From NCBI GenBank assembly GCA_014607495.2, contig CP053156.1, positions 9,858,001 to 9,922,000 on the forward strand: DNA of 64,000 bases. Direction: 5' to 3'. The notes beneath the pieces are model-generated. The model saw only the letters and a program-made list of their open reading frames with translations, did no database searches and had not been told where the DNA came from. The position numbers and the translations under genes were made by a program. This document shows positions 1-8,809 of the stretch, one piece after another. Numbering within the stretch: the first letter of the stretch is position 1; every line of letters begins with the position of its first letter. This DNA is from Carposina sasakii (lineage: Eukaryota > Arthropoda > Insecta > Lepidoptera > Carposinidae).

Positions 1-1
1 C

Positions 2-313
2 CTCGCGGTAGCAGCAGCCAAGGAGTTGACTAAGAATTCACCAGTTAAAATTCCAAGAATTATTCCAATTCCAAAAACTGGTGGATTTCTTCCTTTGATA
101 CCAATATTTGCTGGGTTATCAGCAGCTGGAAGTTTAGTTGGTGGGGCTGCCGCTATCTCAAAACTTATAAATGAAATTGGCGAAGGTAAAAAAAGGTTAG
201 CTGAAATGAAGAGACATAATGAAAAAATGGAAGTTATATGTTCAGGGAACGGATTAAAATTAAGGTCTTATAAAAAAGGCTTAGGAATTTCTTTACCTGA
301 TAAAAAAAACTAA
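2..313 (+). CDS. pVI/PX-like minor virion protein, 5' partial
   Basis: The frame is open from the window edge, so the true start is outside. The visible 103 residues begin with an Ala-rich stretch and then RIIPIPKTGGFLPLIPIFAG. A Gly/Ala-rich hydrophobic segment, a charged helix (KKRLAEMKRHNEKME) and a basic C-terminus (GLKLRSYKKGLGISL) follow. A membrane-active Gly/Ala-rich segment plus a short basic tail is typical of pVI/PX-type minor proteins of adenovirus-like capsids, where the tail is a protease cofactor. Its position just upstream of an adenain-type protease fits that role. Assignment is by composition and context, not by a conserved active site. Confidence 0.6.
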   Translation, partial: LAVAAAKELTKNSPVKIPRIIPIPKTGGFLPLIPIFAGLSAAGSLVGGAAAISKLINEIGEGKKRLAEMKRHNEKMEVICSGNGLKLRSYKKGLGISLPDKKN

Positions 314-396
314 ATGCGCGGCTACCTAATAGACCTCTTACTAATATTGATATAATTATTTATTCAAAAAATATTCCTTTCTTTCGTGGAGTTTTT

Positions 397-690
397 ATGA
401 GAAACGAACTGCCTAAATATCCACTACTTACAGAATGTGGAGTTATTAATTTAGATAGTTCTGAGAACTCGGGTTCTCATTGGGTAGCCTATGCAAAAAT
501 AAAGAAATATATTGAATATTTTGATAGCTATGGTAATTTGAAGCCACCAAAAGAATTAATCAATTATTTGGGGGAAAATATACAATATACTTATGAAAAT
601 GTACAAAAGGCTCATTCTTTTAACTGTGGACATCTTTGTCTACAATTTCTTGAAAATTTTTGGCTCAGAAATAAAAACAGACTGAAATAA
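397..690 (+). CDS. Adenain-type cysteine maturation protease
   Basis: This 97-residue ORF carries the adenovirus-protease signature. His28 is in GSHWVAYA and Asp43 in YIEYFDSYG; Gln70 precedes Cys77 in NVQKAHSFNCGHLC with the 7-residue spacing known for the oxyanion Gln and nucleophile Cys of adenain. It should cleave capsid precursors during virion maturation. The first ATG at 397 gives a protein much shorter than the roughly 200 residues of adenovirus adenain. The same frame is open without ATG back to 304 and already reads protease-like (SKNIPFFRGVF), while an ATG at 314 lies in another frame and stops after 13 codons. The N-terminus therefore appears damaged or its start mislocated. Confidence 0.82.
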   Translation: MRNELPKYPLLTECGVINLDSSENSGSHWVAYAKIKKYIEYFDSYGNLKPPKELINYLGENIQYTYENVQKAHSFNCGHLCLQFLENFWLRNKNRLK

Positions 691-766
691 TAAAGTAGTA
701 CAAATTACCTAGTTTTAAAAAATCTATAAATAGAACATTATATACAGTATTTTTTAGTCATTAATC

Positions 767-1447
767 ATGTCTATTACAATAACTATGACTGGAAATAAAT
801 CAACATTAGAATCTAGTTTTCAACCTCCAATTAATCTTGAAGATGAATGGGAATGTGGCTTGTTATTCTTTTCTGTTTTCAATTCAATACATAATATTTG
901 TTCTTATAATAACATATTGTCATATGGGGACAACGGAGAATATTTAGAAATACCTTACGGTTCCTACGATCTGTTCGACATTGCAAATTATATTGAAAGT
1001 AATATATCTGATTGCGACATAAAGTTCAGAGCAAATAACAATACATTGAAATGTCAACTTTTTAGTTCTAAAAGTATAAATTTTGATGTGAACAACAGCA
1101 TTGGACAACTTTTAGGTTTCAAAAAATCAAAGTTGCAAGCGAATAAATGGCATGAATCTGATAAAACAGTAAGCATTCTTCCATTGTCGGTGATAAGAAT
1201 CGAATGTGATTTAGTGCACGGATCATACATTAACGGATCAATTTCACATATAATTCATGAATTTGTGCCAAATGTACCACCTGGTCATCAATACATAGAA
1301 ACTATAAAAAACGTTATTTACTTGCCAGTCAATAAACACAATATATCATCAGTTACCGTTAAAATTGTTGATGAATGTGGAAACTGTATTAATTTTCAAG
1401 ACGAAAATATTCAATTACGCCTTCACTTACGTCGTCGCTCAATATGA
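767..1447 (+). CDS. Penton-like minor capsid protein (single jelly roll)
   Basis: A complete 226-residue ORF starts at ATG 767 and is rich in beta-strand-like alternation. The C-terminal half has FVPNVPPGHQYIETIKNVIY followed by a segment spaced like strands (VTVKIVDECGNCINFQDENI) and a basic end LRLHLRRRSI. Position between the protease and the hexon-like gene, and length, match the penton (vertex) protein of Polintons. It would form the pentameric vertices of the capsid. The stop TGA (1445-1447) overlaps the ATG of the next micro-ORF. No frameshift or internal stop is present. The identification is by gene order and general character; a structure prediction would test it. Confidence 0.7.
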   Translation: MSITITMTGNKSTLESSFQPPINLEDEWECGLLFFSVFNSIHNICSYNNILSYGDNGEYLEIPYGSYDLFDIANYIESNISDCDIKFRANNNTLKCQLFSSKSINFDVNNSIGQLLGFKKSKLQANKWHESDKTVSILPLSVIRIECDLVHGSYINGSISHIIHEFVPNVPPGHQYIETIKNVIYLPVNKHNISSVTVKIVDECGNCINFQDENIQLRLHLRRRSI

Positions 1448-1593
1448 TTGTTTTTAATAAAAACCAAGATCTAATTAAAAAGCCTCGCAATTCTTCTCGA
1501 AGTGTGAAAGTGTCACCACCTATAGGAAAAATTAAAAAGAAAATTACAAAAAATAATAAAGCTTTCCTTAAAGCCCTTGGATTTAAAACATGA
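1444..1593 (+). CDS. 49-residue basic micro-ORF between penton and hexon genes
   Basis: ATG at 1444 overlaps the preceding stop (ATGA), and the TGA at 1591-1593 overlaps the ATG of the hexon-like gene (ATGA again). The 49 residues are strongly basic (runs IGKIKKKITKNNKAFLK) and end FLKALGFKT. No acidic residue apart from one Asp is present. The exact tiling between two capsid genes argues that it is translated. A DNA-condensing core protein or scaffold peptide is a reasonable guess from charge alone, but the sequence gives no proof. It is easy to miss because of its size. Confidence 0.62.
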   Translation: MIVFNKNQDLIKKPRNSSRSVKVSPPIGKIKKKITKNNKAFLKALGFKT

Positions 1594-2786
1594 GTATTCT
1601 ACAAATTAGTGATTTTGCGCAATTTGACAATTCTATTGAGAGTTGTGAAATTCATACATATAACCCATACAATACCAGTTTTAATGAAAATGATGAAATA
1701 AGAATACCTATTCATCAACAAGATATATACATATTACCTTCTGCTAGTTCAATTCTTGTAGAAGGACGTATACAAGTATATAAAAATAAAGTACTTGTGC
1801 AAAAACCAGTACGTTTTACAAATAATCCCATTATGTTTTTATTTCAAGACATCAGGTATGAGCTTAATGGAGTTGAAATAGAGCGTACAAAAAATTCAGG
1901 AATAACGACCACAATGAAATCTTATGTATCAATGAACGAGGGAGATAGTAAGCTTGCAGGCATATGGGGTTGGAACTTAAATGGATCTCAAGTCGTAGAC
2001 AGTTTCAGCTTTATTATACCTTTAAATAAAATAATGGGTTTTGCAGAAGATTATCAAAAAATAATTATGAATTGTAAACATGAACTTATTTTAAACAGAA
2101 ACAACCACAATTTAAATTGTATGATGACGGACGAGGATAGTGTAACTATCAATATAGATAAAATTCAATGGCGAGTACCTCATATAAAAGTATCAGATTC
2201 TGAAAGATTATCGTTTTTAAAAATATTAGAAAAAAATAAACCAATTCAAATAGCATTTAGAAATTGGGATCTATATGAATATCCTCTACTACCTAAAACG
2301 ACGAAACATTCTTGGTCAATCAAAACTACGTCACACTTAGAAAAACCTCGATACATCATACTAGGTCTACAAACAAACAGAAAAAATAGCAAAACATCAG
2401 ACTGTTCTCTTTTTGATCACTGTGAACTGAAGAATGTGACTTTGTTTTTGAATTCAAATTATTACCCATATGAAGCATTAAATTTAAACTTTGCAGCAAA
2501 TAAATTTAATATATTATACGAAATGTATGCTAGGTTTCGTCAGTCTTATTACAACGTCCCTCCAGATCCAATGCTTGATTTATCCAGCTTTAAAAATAAA
2601 GCTCCTCTATTTGTCATTGATTGCTCGAGACAAAACGAATTATTGAAAACTGGACCTATTGATGTAAGATTGGAAATCGAAAGTTCAACTTCTATTCCTG
2701 ATAATACAACAGCCTATTGTTTAATTATAAACGATCGGCTAATAGAATACAGACCTTTAACGCACATAGTGAGAAAGTTATCATGA
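1590..2786 (+). CDS. Hexon-like double jelly-roll major capsid protein
   Basis: An intact 398-residue ORF begins at ATG 1590. It opens with SILQISDFAQFDNSIESCEI and has segments typical of Polinton major capsid proteins, such as NPIMFLFQDIRYELNGVEIE early and a long beta-rich C-terminal half (ARFRQSYYNVPPDPMLD). Predicted role: the trimeric capsomer of an icosahedral shell. Length is somewhat below that usual for Polinton capsid proteins, but no break is seen. It is coupled at both ends through ATGA overlaps, to the micro-ORF upstream and to the exonuclease-like ORF downstream (2783). Call is from recognition of the family pattern and gene order. Confidence 0.75.
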   Translation: MSILQISDFAQFDNSIESCEIHTYNPYNTSFNENDEIRIPIHQQDIYILPSASSILVEGRIQVYKNKVLVQKPVRFTNNPIMFLFQDIRYELNGVEIERTKNSGITTTMKSYVSMNEGDSKLAGIWGWNLNGSQVVDSFSFIIPLNKIMGFAEDYQKIIMNCKHELILNRNNHNLNCMMTDEDSVTINIDKIQWRVPHIKVSDSERLSFLKILEKNKPIQIAFRNWDLYEYPLLPKTTKHSWSIKTTSHLEKPRYIILGLQTNRKNSKTSDCSLFDHCELKNVTLFLNSNYYPYEALNLNFAANKFNILYEMYARFRQSYYNVPPDPMLDLSSFKNKAPLFVIDCSRQNELLKTGPIDVRLEIESSTSIPDNTTAYCLIINDRLIEYRPLTHIVRKLS

Positions 2787-3253
2787 ATGCAATCATAGAT
2801 GTGCAAGGATTTAAAACTGATGATAACAGTTTTATATTAAAAGAATTGGCTATTATATCTGACAAACAGGTGCAAGTATTTTTAATAAAACCACCTTTCC
2901 CATATAATTACCTTACTGCAAGTGAAAGACGACAAGTTACATGGATTGAAAGAAACCGAGGAATATACTGGAATGAGGGTTATATTCCGTATTTCAATCA
3001 TCAAGATTATTTTAAAAAACTTTTAGAACATAAAATTATTTATACAAAGGGATTAGAAAAAGTTAGATGGATTAAACAAATTATAGGCGATAAGGATATT
3101 GTTAATTTAGAAGATAGAAACTGTCCTAATTTGTTAAAATTATATGACAAATATTCTAATGATGTATTATGCTGTTTTTTTCATTCTAGAATATGTGCTT
3201 TGAAAAATGTTCTCTGTTTAAATAAATGGTGTATTGAAAATAAATTTATATAA
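2783..3253 (+). CDS. Exonuclease-like accessory protein of the Polinton
   Basis: The start is taken at ATG 2783, giving 156 residues; it overlaps the hexon-gene stop as ATGA, the same arrangement as at the two preceding junctions. A longer reading from TTG 2717 lies inside the hexon gene and is less likely. The N-terminus IIDVQGF (Asp6) followed by FILKELAII, and the C-terminal HSRICALKNV (His134), resemble motifs I and III of the RNase H-fold DEDDh exonucleases. The usual acidic partners are replaced (Gln8, Asn142), so catalysis is doubtful. ORFs of this type recur beside insect Polinton capsid genes as far as I recall. Function is unknown. Confidence 0.55.
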   Translation: MNAIIDVQGFKTDDNSFILKELAIISDKQVQVFLIKPPFPYNYLTASERRQVTWIERNRGIYWNEGYIPYFNHQDYFKKLLEHKIIYTKGLEKVRWIKQIIGDKDIVNLEDRNCPNLLKLYDKYSNDVLCCFFHSRICALKNVLCLNKWCIENKFI

Positions 3254-3553
3254 AATTAATTTCCAGTGTTTCATTTATTGTATTTACCATCTGTCGTATA
3301 GTGTATTAAATAAATATTTTTGGTACTTCTTTGATACTACGAATTGGACTAAGTTCTTATATAAAATTTAAATTACTATACCTACTTGCGCTAAAAGCGT
3401 TCTTACATAGCTAACATTCGTCTAATCATATTTTAATAATTGTATTCAAGTTTTCAATAGGAGATAGTTAAAAAAATCAACTTATAGTTAAGTATAAAAT
3501 TCCCGATAATCTTCTCACTATTTTAATATCCATATTGGCTGTTACAAACAAAC
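3254..3553. other. Short intergenic segment inside the Polinton
   Basis: No ORF of note. An AATAAA lies at about 3309 just after the exonuclease-like gene and could serve as its poly(A) signal. The rest is AT-rich spacer before the 91-residue ORF. Confidence 0.4.
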
Positions 3554-3829
3554 ATGTTACTTTGCAAGGAAGTTATTCAATCATTAGATAAATCAGTTAT
3601 TCTGAACTATTTTACTAATGACATCAGAATGTGGTACATAAGTGGCATGTTACCTCAAAACATGATCGAAGACAAAGATATATTTCCATACTTTACTCCT
3701 TGTAACGGTCACCCAACAAATAACAAATTAGAAGATTATGACGAACCAGACGGAGTACTACCGATGATCGCTTTTTGTTATTTATGCGAATGTGAAAACC
3801 AAAAACAAGTGGAGCGAGCTGTTAATTAG
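3554..3829 (+). CDS. 91-residue hypothetical protein near the element end
   Basis: ATG 3554 opens a 91-residue frame ending just before the terminal repeat array. It is acidic in the centre (KLEDYDEPDGVL) and has four Cys, with a CYLCEC cluster near the end. No signal peptide, membrane segment or family motif is recognised. Because it lies between the capsid module and the terminal repeats on the coding strand of the element, it is probably a Polinton accessory ORF. It could also be a chance frame. Confidence 0.4.
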   Translation: MLLCKEVIQSLDKSVILNYFTNDIRMWYISGMLPQNMIEDKDIFPYFTPCNGHPTNNKLEDYDEPDGVLPMIAFCYLCECENQKQVERAVN

Positions 3830-3832
3830 AAT

Positions 3833-4501
3833 AGACTTTTCAGTTATATATAACTGAAAACTTCAGTTATGTCTGACTGAATGATAGTGGTTTTAATACT
3901 GTCAGGTTTTCAATAGTAGTTGAAAAAGATATAAACCTACATGTAATTTTCAATGAGGATAAAACTAAATTAATTAACGTGGTTAACATTATGAAATTGG
4001 GCAAGCTGGCTCACGGTCGTTCGGACATAAGTAAAGATTTCAGTTATAAGTGAATAGATCGACTTATTGCGCGCCCTATAAATTTAAGTTTTAGTTATCA
4101 GCTCATGCATGAATAGGTAGTTTAACTTATTGCACGACCTAGAGGTACGCTAATAGCTGAACCAATCACTTATTACTGAAAACTTCAGTTATGTCTAAAT
4201 GATCGTGGTTTTAATACTAATATCATATTTTCTATAGTAGTTGAAAAAGATCTACTTATAGTATAAACCTACATATTTATTTTCAATGAGGATAAAACTA
4301 AATTACCATACCTAAACGTGGTTAACATTATGAAATTGGGCAAACTGGCTTACGGTCGTTCAGACATAAGTGAAGTTTTCAGTTATAAGTGAATAGATCG
4401 ACTTATTGCGCGCCCTAGAGGCGCGCTAATAGTTGAACTATTCACATATAACTGAAAACTTCACTTATGTCTGAACGACCGTGAGCCAGTTTGCCCAATT
4501 T
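3833..4501. repeat. 339-bp direct repeats with 169-bp palindrome (element end)
   Basis: Two units are offset by 339 bp (aaattgggc at 3994 and again at 4333), preceded by a half-unit at 3833-3892. Each unit is a spacer (ttttaatact ... gttaacattatg) plus an inverted repeat. The last copy, 4333-4501, folds back on itself along its whole length: aaattgggcaaactggc at the left and gccagtttgcccaattt at the right, with a near loop-free centre at cgcgccctagaggcgcg. The upstream copy is more diverged. Tandem repeats of this kind are known in Polinton terminal repeats, but a separate foldback element cannot be excluded. Confidence 0.75.
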
Positions 4502-4512
4502 CCTACTACTCA

Positions 4513-4606
4513 CACAAATAAAAAATATACACATAAATTACAAAGGTACTGGAGAAATGTACAATGACGTGCTTATCTTGTCGAGAGATTTCTTCCAGAT
4601 TATTTA
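4513..4606 (-). mobile_element. 3' tail fragment of a non-LTR retrotransposon
   Basis: Read on the minus strand, this contains ggaagaaatctctcgacaag, gataagcacgtcattgtaca and a TTTATGTGTATATTTTTTATT tail-like stretch. The same tail occurs in the opposite orientation at 8682-8800 and, diverged, at 58686-58800. The LINE family is not certain. Confidence 0.55.
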
Positions 4607-4662
4607 TTATTAATGTCATTTTTTAATGTTTTTTTTTGAGATTATTAATTTCCATTCTGTAT

Positions 4663-4854
4663 TTAAGCGCTGTCTCTCAAATGCGGGGCTTTACTAGAAT
4701 ACATCAGCTGCATCTCCTTCTGTGTATGTCGTAAATGTCGACTAAGGAACTCGGGCATTCTCTCAGGCGATGAGCTACCAACTTGTCCCTGATCATTCAT
4801 TCTTATCGAGTCTGCATTCATGACCAGTAAGCGGCCTAGTAAAAACCGCGCCAT
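4663..4854 (-). CDS. 63-residue hypothetical ORF
   Basis: An ATG-initiated minus-strand frame in a patch of higher GC than its surroundings, next to a LINE tail. The protein is charged (QGQVGSSSPERMPEFLSRHL) and has no recognised domain, signal peptide or membrane segment. It could be a fragment of a transposon ORF or a chance frame; nothing around it supports expression. Confidence 0.15.
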   Translation of the reverse strand: MARFLLGRLLVMNADSIRMNDQGQVGSSSPERMPEFLSRHLRHTQKEMQLMYSSKAPHLRDSA

Positions 4855-5033
4855 TTGTTGTCTATAGAACTTACCAACCGCAGTGTGTGCGTCTCGAGCG
4901 GTTTTGCGGTCACGCGGTTAGTGCGGCCTGGCACTTAGACTTTATTATAAATATTTCTGTTCTCAATATGGATTCTAAAAATAAGATCAAACCAAAACGA
5001 AAAAATTGTTCATGGGAAATATAAATATGTGTG

Positions 5034-6428
5034 TACAGGGTGTAACATAAGGTATATATAAAACGAAAAGCTATAAACATAGCCTACTATATAAAACCTA
5101 TAAAATTAAGACTCGTAATCGACATGTTTATTTTTCGTGACAGTATCGAGAATTTCTAAAAAAACACAGGAATGTTAAAAAAACCCTTTTGTTATGCTCT
5201 ATATATAACAATATCATGGATATCAGAAAATGTTTTATATAACACAATCTCAGGCTATAAAACGTTCTTTAGGTATCGGGCGCAATAAATTCGTTTTCAG
5301 CTAAGTAGAACTAAGAGCTAAGATTATTTCACGCCATTTACTCCTTTCAACCGCGGCTCCATAATACGGCTTCCGTGAAAGGAATTTTTCTTTTGAGATT
5401 GAAGTTTTTGACTAAACTCTCTTACTACGTTCGATGTTCTGTGAATAATTTTCGATAAATATTTCATAATAACTCCATTGATATTTTATTTATGGCTGTC
5501 GATAGTATCATCAGTGTAGCTACGTTATAAAACCACCAATGATCCCATCTGCTTTTCAAATCATAGGTAGTAATTTAGTACCTATGAAATTATCTTATAC
5601 AAAAGGGGTATGTTAAGCGAAAAGCTATGTAAATAACCCACTAAAAGGAACCTACTCACAAAATTTCAGAGTCAAAATCAGATGTTTATTTTTCCAGATA
5701 GTATGGATTATTTCTACACAAGACTAAGTGAGGAACGGTTGTTGGCGAAACATATGTAGATTATTTATCTAGTTTTTGATTTCGGAATAGTGCAATGTAT
5801 TGTCTTGCATGCTAGGTGCTCGGGTCTGGTTTCTCGTGGCGATTGTAGTTAGTGCAAGTATTTTCGCAGTTATGAGTTATTAGATCCGAAGGTCAGTGGA
5901 GGGTATAGTGCCCGGTGGTGGGCGCACCCATAGTGAATAAGTGAGGAACATTCATGCATCTTGAAAAATTAACATGTAATTTCGAGTCTCAAATTTTGGA
6001 AATAGGTTCTATGTAGTGGGCTATTTATTTTATTTTTATTTTATTTTTATTTATTTCGGAAAACAAACAGTGTACAAACTAAAAAAGTAACTATTAAAAA
6101 AACACAAAACCATTTAAATGTTTCCACATATATGCATCTAGGTAATTAGAAATAGAAGGAGGGGAAGGGGAACGGAAAGTAAATGGCGTAAAATGGGGAA
6201 AAGGAATTTAAAAAAAGAGAAATAACTATAAAATCTAAACAGTTGGGGCACCATTGAACCAGGACTTAGATATATCGTTCTTAAATTTTATCGCACTACA
6301 GCAAAACAAATCAAGAGTTGGAATGTCGGCCAGTTTGTTAACGCTCTCCGACGCTCGGATTAGGAACGCGTTATGTCTTATTTACATAGGTTTTCGCTTA
6401 ACATACCCTTTCTGTTACACCCTGTATA
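5034..6428. mobile_element. Composite of TACAGGGTGTAACA miniature elements
   Basis: Tips of one MITE family occur at 5035 (tacagggtgtaacataaggt), internally at about 5605 (gggtatgttaagcgaaaagc) and inverted at 6379-6428 (gcttaacataccctttctgt then tacaccctgta). The interior carries the family landmarks 'catgtttattttt' and 'tttcgagtctcaaattt', also seen at 11780-11935 and 31083-31323. At least two copies appear merged, and one is split by a LINE fragment (6017-6378). The TA next to the tip suggests Tc1/mariner-type mobilisation. Confidence 0.55.
6017..6378 (-). mobile_element. 5'-truncated LINE with reverse-transcriptase C-terminus
   Basis: On the minus strand 6378-6235 is open for 47 codons and ends in TAG. 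The protein (RHNAFLIRASESVNKLADIP, then LDLFCCSAIKFKNDI) matches the C-terminal pattern of Jockey/CR1-type reverse transcriptases: R-x-x-F-x-x-R, then LxxFxxSxxxFKxxI. An A-rich 3' tail (TTTATTTTATTTTTATT on the plus strand, about 6020-6055) closes it. It interrupts a MITE. The flanks share 'tattta', a possible short target duplication. Confidence 0.6.
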
Positions 6429-6439
6429 GACACTATATC

Positions 6440-7400
6440 TACATATAAATTATAATTAAGCCGTTTGGGGTTGAAACCATGGACTCCTTTAAAAGACTGG
6501 TCGAGGCATCTCACGACCGAAAGCCTGACCAGTATTCCGGACAAAAAATAGCCTTGTCACCCAGCGGGACAATGCGGGCAGCCTTTTGGTCACGTTACCA
6601 GCGTTTGTGAATATATTCTAGAATTCCGTTTTTTTTTTATTATTAACCCAACTGCGTAAATTGATATAAATAAAATAACATCTTATGAACTTATTCGTAT
6701 GAAGTTACTTAAATTCAATCAATTTGGGATTTATTTGTACAACTATCAAGCCGATGCATATTTAAGTCAGGGGAAAATAGCCAAGCCCAATTATACCCAT
6801 GTTTGCAGTTCCGGTCCAATCAAGACATCAGCCTAGTCTATTCGAACACGAGCAATCGATAGAATCCTGATATATCAGGTAGGTTGTTAATAACAAGATC
6901 TATCCTTGTATTCTTAGTGGTGACCTCTCCCTTGAAGGAAATCTGGCGTAACAGGTGATATGTACGTTCACGACGTTTCTTGAGGAGTGTAGGCAGGGAT
7001 TACTAAATAATTACTGAGAAAGGATTTTTCAAAATTTTAACGCTAAAGCGAAAATTGTAAAGTTTGAATGGACGAAGTACGATGATATAACAAAAGTTAA
7101 CATTATTTTAACTTTTACAACAGGTCGAATAAAAAATTCAATTGAATGACTCCTTGTGACCTAGTCTTGTGGTTTTGATTGCACTTTATACATTTCCATT
7201 TGCAAATTGTCAATACCTACGACATAATGCTGAGAACTAAAATAGAGTTCTCGGAAATGTAGGAATACATGGTTAGATAAGTCAATTACCTTAGTTTTAT
7301 ACAAGGTTGCGATACAACATTTAAATGAATCTATTTCATTTTATTTTTATATACAAATAGTCACAGCAATTATGCTATAGAAAGTGGGCAGAAGTATGCA
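6440..7400. other. Unannotated stretch
   Basis: AT-rich with no coding frame, hairpin or recognised repeat that I can support. Confidence 0.3.
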
Positions 7401-7417
7401 AATTATATCTCTAATTG

Positions 7418-7680
7418 TAGCGAATTGAAGTGGCGTTGGGCTGACCATATCTGTCATAGAACCTATGGACAGTGGAGAAAGCGGGCTCTCGAAGATCAAG
7501 CGTCGGCAAGCGTATGGTTGGACGCCCTCCGGACGGATGAACCGATGACTTGAAGAGTGCTACTGGTAGTAACTGGATGGCAAAAATCGGAATTTTATTT
7601 GTCGGCGAAAGCGATAAGTTAGAAGTAGCACCATCATCAGTAGGGTTTGGTGCTACAGGATCCATGGCGCAGGTACTCGA
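7418..7680 (+). pseudogene. Decayed RTE-type LINE ORF2 C-terminal fragment
   Basis: The plus strand reads LKWRWADHICHRTYGQWRKR from about 7427, then, after frame changes, GKRMVGRPP and DDLKSATGSNWMAKI. This is the region after the reverse transcriptase in RTE-clade LINEs (KWRWAGH ... GRPPxRW ... W). At least two frameshifts separate the pieces, so it is non-functional. It is a relative of the LGEAYVQQW tails listed elsewhere in this window. Confidence 0.6.
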
Positions 7681-7689
7681 GTAAGACAA

Positions 7690-8680
7690 GAGATGTGAAT
7701 AGTGAACTTTGTATTTCCAAAATTACAGTGAAGTATAATGGTAGGCGAACCGACAGATTCGTTAGGCGAGACGTGTTAATACGACAACGGTTCGATTCAG
7801 AATGCCCTCCTCGCCTAACGACTCCATCCACGTGAACCGTCACCGGTAGTGACGTCACGGACGTTCGTCTTCCGTTTTACAATAAAATTAAACTAAGTAC
7901 AAAAATCAAATAACACTCTTTTATTTCATTTAAGCTACGATTAATCACGACATATTTATTTATTCAGTTAAAATATATAAAAACTAAATACAACGTCCCA
8001 AAAATAGCTTGCGCCGTTTGACCTAGTAATAAATATTATGATCAAATTACTCTACTTAATTATACAAAAAAGATACTAATGCAAGAAGTGGATATGAAGT
8101 GTGTGATTTTATACATATAAGGTAGCTATGTCATATAAGGAAATACAGAAATGGTAATTTTATATTCTCTGTACTCTGACAATGGTATCAAAACTGTTTA
8201 TGACCCTATTAAAATTTAGAGCCTTAGTTATTTTTATGTCTCTCGTCTAATTTATTTTATGTCTTCTTAAGTAATAAAAAATCAAGTCACAAAAAATTAC
8301 TTTGTTAATTTCTTTTTATTTCTTGAATCGTAAAGAAAATGCGTATTAAAATGTTAAGTAATTTAGAAAATTACTTTAAATTAAATTATAATCAATATAA
8401 TACGGTTCTATTTCGAATTCTACGGTTAATTATGTCAATTTCCCTGAAGAGAGAGAATTAATTCGACCATCTCTTGTATTTTGCTTCATTCTTTGTAGTA
8501 ACTTATAAAAGTTGAATAAAAGCACAAATTTCCGCTCCAATAATAAAATAACATTTTCCTCAATTGAAAATGAGCTTAGTGATTTGCAATTAGCCTAATC
8601 TGTGTTTTTACAGAGAAATTGATGATTTCCATTAAGTAAGTTTCATTTTTGTTCTATTCCTTCACTTCTTTTAGTCTGCT
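7690..8680. other. Unannotated stretch
   Basis: A short inverted pair cgttaggcgag (7757) and ctcgcctaacg (7809) sits in a slightly GC-richer patch. The rest is AT-rich and shows nothing I can name. Confidence 0.3.
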
Positions 8681-8681
8681 G

Positions 8682-8800
8682 GGAGAAATCTCTTGAAGAG
8701 ATAAGCACGCCATAGTACATTTCTCCAGTACCTATGTAATTTATGTGTATATTTTTAATTTGTGTGCAATAAAGTATAAAGTAAAGTAAGTTTTATTTAT
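8682..8800 (+). mobile_element. 3' tail fragment of a non-LTR retrotransposon
   Basis: ctgggagaaatctcttgaag, then gataagcacgcca and gtacatttctccagtacc, ending in a TTTATGTGTATATTTTTAATTTG tract and aataaagtataaagtaaag. It is an inverted counterpart of 4513-4606. Confidence 0.6.
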
Positions 8801-8809
8801 TTTTTTATC

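Larger units (their letters stand above)
1..4501 (+). mobile_element. Polinton/Maverick (adintovirus-like) element, right part
   Basis: Six plus-strand ORFs and one micro-ORF are packed into 3.8 kb and end in a palindrome-rich repeat array. The order minor virion protein, cysteine protease, penton-like, hexon-like is that of a Polinton/Maverick structural module. The left part (integrase, protein-primed DNA polymerase, packaging ATPase) would lie outside the window, so neither the left terminal repeat nor the target duplication can be checked. All but one of the reading frames are uninterrupted, which suggests a fairly young insertion. The right boundary is set at the last base of the array (4501). 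It could lie a little either way. Confidence 0.8.

Noticed and set aside
2717..2782. A longer exonuclease-like protein starting at TTG 2717
   Set aside because: The ATG at 2783 gives the same ATGA overlap as neighbouring genes; the extension lies in the hexon gene.
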